A DNA stretch of 24,866 nt, taken from Penium margaritaceum (Eukaryota > Streptophyta > Zygnematophyceae > Desmidiales > Peniaceae). Location of the stretch: NCBI GenBank assembly GCA_023375785.1, contig SZWC01004665.1, positions 118,758 through 143,623 of the forward strand, read 5' to 3'. Shown in pieces: positions 19,041 through 24,866 of the stretch. Under the pieces are notes generated by a model that did not search any database, had not been told where the DNA came from, and saw only the letters and a program-made list of their open reading frames with translations. The translations under genes and the position numbers were made by a program. Position 1 is the first letter of the stretch. Every line of letters starts with the position of its first letter.

Positions 19041-19260
19041 GCGAGTGGTTGTGAGTGGTTGGAAGTGGTTGCGAGTGGCTACAAGCACTTGCGAGTGGTC
19101 GCGCACAGTTGGAAGTGGTTGCGAGTGGTCGCAAGTGGTTGCGAGTGGTTGCGAGTGGTTGTGAGTGGTTGGAAGTGGTTGCGAGTGGCTACAAGCACTT
19201 GCGAGTGGTCGCGCACAGTTGGAAGTGGTTGCGAGTGGTCGCAAGTGGTTGCGAGTGGTT
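19041..19260 (+). repeat. 110-bp tandem duplication within the satellite
   Basis: 19041-19150 and 19151-19260 are identical 11-unit blocks. They share the unusual units ACAAGCACTT and GCGCACAGTT, which I saw nowhere else in the array. Confidence 0.95.
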
Positions 19261-21186
19261 GCAAGTTGTTGCAAGTGGTTGGAAGTGGTTGCGAGTGGTT
19301 TGGAGTTGTTTCGAGTTGTTGTGAGATGTTGCGAGTGGTCGCAACTGGTTGCGAGAGGTTGCGAGCGGTTACGAGTGGTTGCAAGTTGTTGTGAGTGGTT
19401 GCGAATGGTTTGTGAGTGGTTGTGAGTGGTTGCGAGTGGTTCCGTGTGGTTGTGAGTGGTTACGAGTGGCAGGGAGTTGTTTCAAGTTGTTGCAAGTGGT
19501 TGCGAGTGCTTGCAAGTCGTTGCGAGTGGATGTGATTGGTCCAAGTGGTTGCAAGTGGTTGCGAGTGGTTTAAAGTTGTTGCGAGTTATTGTGAGTGGTT
19601 GAGAGTGGTTGCAAGTGGTTGCGAGTAGTTGCGAGTGGTTTTGAGTGGTTGTGAGTGGTTGCGAATGGTTTCCCAGTGGTTGTGAGTGGTTGCAAGTAGT
19701 TGGGAGTGGTTGTGAGTGGTTGCAAGTGGTTACAAGTGGTTGCGAGTGGTTGCGAGTTGTTGCGATTTGTTGCGATTGGTTTCTAGTGGTTGCGAGTGGT
19801 TTTGAGAGGTTGGGAATGGTTGGAGTGGTTACGATTGGTTTTGAGTGGTTGCGAGTGGTTGTTAGTGGTTGAGAGTGGTTGCAAGTGGTTGCAAGTGGTT
19901 GCGAGTTGCTGCGAATGGTTGCACATGATTACGAGTGGATGCGAGTGGTTGCAAGTGCTTAAGAGTGGTTGTGAGTGGTTGCAATTGATTCCGAGCAGTC
20001 GTGAGTGGTTGCGAGTCGTTCCGAGTGAGTGCAAGTGGTTGTGAGTGGTTGGGAGTGCTTACGAGTGGTTGCGAGTTGTTACAAGTGGTTGCGAGTGGTT
20101 GCGAGTCGTCGGGAGTGGTTGCGAGTCGTTGGGAGTAGTTGTGAGAGGTTGCGTGTGGTTGCAATTGGTTGCGAGTGATTGCGGGTGCTTACAAGTGATT
20201 GCAAATTGTTGTGAGTGGTTGCGAGTGGTTGCGAGTGGTTGTGAGTGGATGCGAGTTCTTGGGAGTGGTTGCGAGTGGCTACGAGTGGTTGTGAGTGGTT
20301 GCAAGTAGTTGCAAGCAGCTGCGAGTGGTTGGGAGTGGTTGTGAGTCGTTCCCAGTGGTTGCGAGCAGTTGTGAGTGGTTGCAAGTGGTTGCAAGTGATT
20401 GCGAGTTGCTTGGAGTGGTTGCGACTGGTTGTGAGTGGTCCTGAGTCCTTGTATGTGGTTGCAAGTGGATGCACGTGGTTGTCGGTGCTTATTAGTGGTT
20501 GCAAGTGGTTGCGAGTGCTTGCGTATGATTGTGAGTGGTTGCCAGTAGTTGCAAGTGGTTGCGAGTGGTTGCAAGTGGTTGCGAGTGGTTGCGAGTGCTT
20601 GCAACTGGTTGCGAGTGGTTTTGAGTGGTTATGAGTGGTGGCGAGTGGTTGCCATTGGTTGCGAGTAGTTGGGACTGGTTGCGAGTGGTTACAAGTGGTT
20701 GCAAATGGTTGCGAGTGGTTGCGAGTGGTCGCGAGTTGTTGCGAGCGGTTGTGAAAGGTAGCGAGTGGTTGCAAGTGGTTGCGAGTGGTTGCAAGTGGTT
20801 GCAAGTGATTGCAAGTTTTTGTGAGTGGTTGCGAGTGGTGAGTGGTTGCGAGTTCTTGTGAGTGGTTGCGAGTGGATACGAGGGGTTGCGAGTCGTTGTG
20901 AGTGGTTGCAAGCGGCTGCGAGTGGTTGCGAGTGGTTGTGAGTCGTTTTGAGTGGTTGCGAATGGTTGTGAGTGGTTGCAAGTGGTTGCGAGTTATTTCC
21001 AGTTGTTAGGAGTGGTTGTGACTGGTCATGAGTGGTCGTGAGTGCTTGCAAGCGGTTGCGCGTGGTTGCCGGTTCTTATGTGTGGTTGCAAGTGGTTGCG
21101 AGTAGTTACGAATAGTTTCGAGTGGTTGCGAGTAGTTGCGTGTGGTTGCAAGTGGTTGCAAGTGGTTGCGAGTGTATGCGAGTGCT

Positions 21187-21640
21187 TGCAACTAGTTGTG
21201 AATTGTTTTTTATTGGTTATGAGTGGTGGCGATTGGTTGCGAGTGGTTGCGAGTGGTTCCGAGTGGTTGCGAGTGGTTATAAGTGGTTGCGAATGGTTGG
21301 GAGTGGTTGCAAGTGGTTGCAAGTGCCTGCGAGTCCTTACAAGTGTTTCCAGTACTCAAGTGGTTGCGACTGGTTGCGATTGGTTGTGAGTGGTTGCAAG
21401 TTGTTGTGAGTGGTTACGAGTGGTGGCGAGTGGTTGTGAATGGTTGCGAATGGTTGCGATTGGTTGCAAGTGGTTGTGAGTGGTTGCAAGTGGTTGTAAG
21501 ATGTTGCAAGTGGATGCGAGTGGTTGTGAATGGTTGCTAGTGGTTACAAATGGTTGCAAGTGGTTATGAGTGGTTGGGAGTGGTTGCGAGTGGTTACGAG
21601 TAGTTACGAGTGCTTGTGAGTGGTTGGGAGTGCTTGCAAG
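21187..21640 (+). repeat. Satellite block D, duplicated about 1.6 kb downstream
   Basis: An order of rare variants here recurs near 22802. The shared anchors are TTGCAACTA at 21187, GGTTATGAGTGGTGGCGA at 21215, a CCTTACAAGTGTTTCCAGTA break in the unit pattern at about 21335, and GGGAGTGCTTGCAAG at 21626. Each matches block E at an offset of 1,615 or 1,605 bp. Edges are approximate. Confidence 0.7.
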
Positions 21641-22801
21641 TGGTTGCGATTGGTTGCGAGTGGTTGCCAATGGTTGCAAGAGGTTGCGATTGGTTGCCAG
21701 TGGTTACGTTTGGTTGCGAGTGGTTGCGAGTGGTTGCAAGTGGTTATGAGTGGATACGAGTACTTGCTAGTGGTTCTGATTGGTTGTGAGTGGTTGCGAG
21801 TGCTTGCGAGTTCTTGCAAGTGGTTTTGAGTGGTTGTGAGTGGTTACAAGTGGTTACGAGTGGTTGCGAGTTGTTGAAAGTGGTTACAAGTTGTAGCGAG
21901 CGGTTGCGAGTGGTTGCGAGTTGTTAGGAATGGTTGTAAATTGTTGCGAGTGGTTGCGAGTGGTTGCGAGTGCTTGCAAGTGGTTGCGAGTTCTTGAAAG
22001 TGGTTCAGAGTGGTTGCGAGTAGTTGCGAGTGATTGCAAGTGGTTGCAAATGGATGCGACTTGTTGCAAGTGGTTTCCAATGCTTGCGAGTAGTTGCGAG
22101 TGGTTGTTAGTTTTTGCAAGTGGTCACAAGTGGTTGTGAGTGGTTGCAAGTGGTTCCGAGTGGTTGTGAGTGGGTACAAGAGGTTCAAAGTGGTTGTGAG
22201 TGGTTGTGAGTGCTTGTAAGTGGTTGTGATTGCTTGTAAGTGCTTGTGAGTGCTTGCCAATGGTTGCTAGTGGTTGCAAGTCATTGTGACTGGTTGCGAG
22301 TGGTTGCAAGTGGTTGTAAGTGGTTGCAAGTGGTTGCGAGTGGTTGCAAGAGGTTGTGAGTACTTGCGAGTGGATGCGAGTGGTTGTGAGTGGTAACGCG
22401 TGGTTAAGAGTGGTTGCAAGTTTTTGCTAGTGGTTGCGAATGGTTGTGAGTGCTTTCAAGTGTTGACAAGTGGTGGCATGTGTCTGCGAGTGGTTGCGAA
22501 TGGTTCATAGTGATTGCGAGTGGTTGCGAGTAGTTGTGAGTGGTTGCTAGTGGTTGTGAGTGGTTACGAGAGGTTGCGAGTGGTTGTGAGTGGATGCGAG
22601 TGGTAGGAGCTGTTGTGAGTGGGTGTAAGTGGTTGCCAATGGTTGCGAGGGGTTGTGAGTGGTTGTAATTGGTTGGAAGGGTTTGCAAGTGGTTGCGAGT
22701 GGTTGCGGGAGGCGCGCATTGTTGCAAGTGGTTCCGAGTGGTTTCGATTGGTTGCGAGTGGTTGGGAGTGGTTGCGAATGGTTGAGAGTAGTTGCGAGTG
22801 A

Positions 22802-23245
22802 TTGCAACTATTTGTGAGTGGTTTCGACTGGTTATGATTGGTGGCGAGTGGTTCCGAGTGGTTGCGAGTGGTTGCGTGTGGTTGCAAGTGATTTCAAGTG
22901 GTTGCAAGTGGTTGCGAGTGGTTACAAGTGGTTGCAAGTGGCTGCAAGTCCTTGCAAGTGTTTCGAGTACCCTAGTGGTTGCAAGTGGTTGCGAGTGGTT
23001 GTGAGTGGTTGCAAGTTGTTGTGAGTGGTTAAGAGTTGCTGCGAGTGGTTGTGAGTGGTTGCGAGTTGTTGCAAGTGGTTGCGATTGGTTGCTAGTGGTT
23101 GCGCGTGGTTCCGGGTTGTTGCAAGTGGTTGCGAATGGTTGTGTGTGGTTACGAATGGCTGCAAATGGTTCCGAGTGGTTGCAAGTGGTTGCGAGTTGTT
23201 GTGAGTGGTTACGAGTGGTTGCAAATGGTTGGGAGTGCTTGCAAG
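22802..23245 (+). repeat. Satellite block E, paralogue of block D
   Basis: Matches block D in order: TTGCAACTA at 22802, GGTTATGATTGGTGGCGA at 22830, CCTTGCAAGTGTTTCGAGTA at about 22950 and GGGAGTGCTTGCAAG at 23231. Differences are scattered substitutions, so this duplication is older than the exact 110- and 200-bp ones. Confidence 0.7.
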
Positions 23246-23546
23246 TGGTTGCGATTGGTTGCGAGTGGTTGTCTATGGTTGCAAGTGGTTGTGAGTGCTT
23301 GCGAGTGATTACCAGTGGTTGCGTGTGGTTGCGAGTGGTTGGAAGTGGTTGCAAGTGGTTGGTTGCGTATGGTTATGAGTGGTTTTGAGTGGTTGTTAGT
23401 GGTTGCGTATGCTTGCAAGTGGTTGTGAGTGGTTGTGGGTGGTTACAAGTGGTTACAAGTGGATGTGAGTCGTTGCAAGTGGTTGCACATTGTAGCATGT
23501 GGTTGCGAGTGGTTGCAAGTGGTTGCGAATGTTTGTAAGTGGTTGG

Positions 23547-24866
<1,320 letters not shown>

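Larger units (their letters stand above)
16953..23546 (+). repeat. Right satellite array, same 10-bp unit and orientation
   Basis: About 660 copies of the left-array unit with the same strand polarity. It starts after 'CATTTCAACAC' with ACGAGTGGTTTC and ends at 23546 in GGTTGGA before unrelated sequence. Same orientation on both sides of the island suggests one original array that was interrupted or rearranged. The right array does not resume where block C was cut. No gene, RNA gene or promoter is recognised inside it. Confidence 0.97.

Overview
The window is eukaryotic nuclear-type DNA dominated by a tandem repeat. About 19.6 of 24.9 kb (1-12973 and 16953-23546) is a single satellite with a 10-bp unit, consensus GAGTGGTTGC, roughly 1,950 units, all in the same orientation. 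The GT-rich strand is the plus strand. The satellite is nested. Local higher-order repeats have periods of 50, 80, 110, 140, 150 and 200 bp, all multiples of 10. Larger diverged blocks recur as well: three related blocks of about 2.4 kb in the left array and a duplication at 1,615-bp spacing in the right array. I see no genuine gene inside the satellite. Its many long reading frames follow from a unit that has no stop codon on either strand.

Between the two arrays lies a 4-kb island (12974-16952). Its left 2.8 kb is a decayed Ty1/copia-type LTR retrotransposon on the minus strand. In order of translation it carries Gag, a CCHC zinc knuckle, protease, the integrase HHCC finger, the integrase core, an acidic linker and the start of reverse transcriptase. 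The 945 codons from 15810 to 12976 stay in one frame with no frameshift. They are nevertheless broken by 11 in-frame stops (7 TAG, 2 TAA, 2 TGA), about 50 missing integrase codons, altered protease and RT catalytic residues, and loss of everything after the 'AFLYG' block of RT. The coding sequence runs directly into satellite DNA at 12973/12974. The right 1.1 kb of the island has no recognised gene. It holds a 31-bp direct repeat, several short perfect hairpins and a degenerate tRNA-like sequence.

The last 1.3 kb (23547-24866) leaves the satellite. It is about 1.2 kb of low-copy-looking sequence with no recognised gene, then a (GCGT)n microsatellite that reaches the window edge.

The lineage cannot be fixed from this sequence. 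A copia element with a UBN2-like Gag, CpG-containing satellite DNA and a large repeat fraction fit a plant, an alga or another large-genome protist. No host housekeeping gene is present to decide. The window reads as heterochromatin-like repeat DNA (for example pericentromeric, subtelomeric or knob-like) with a dead transposon fragment embedded in it. No genes here work together as a pathway.
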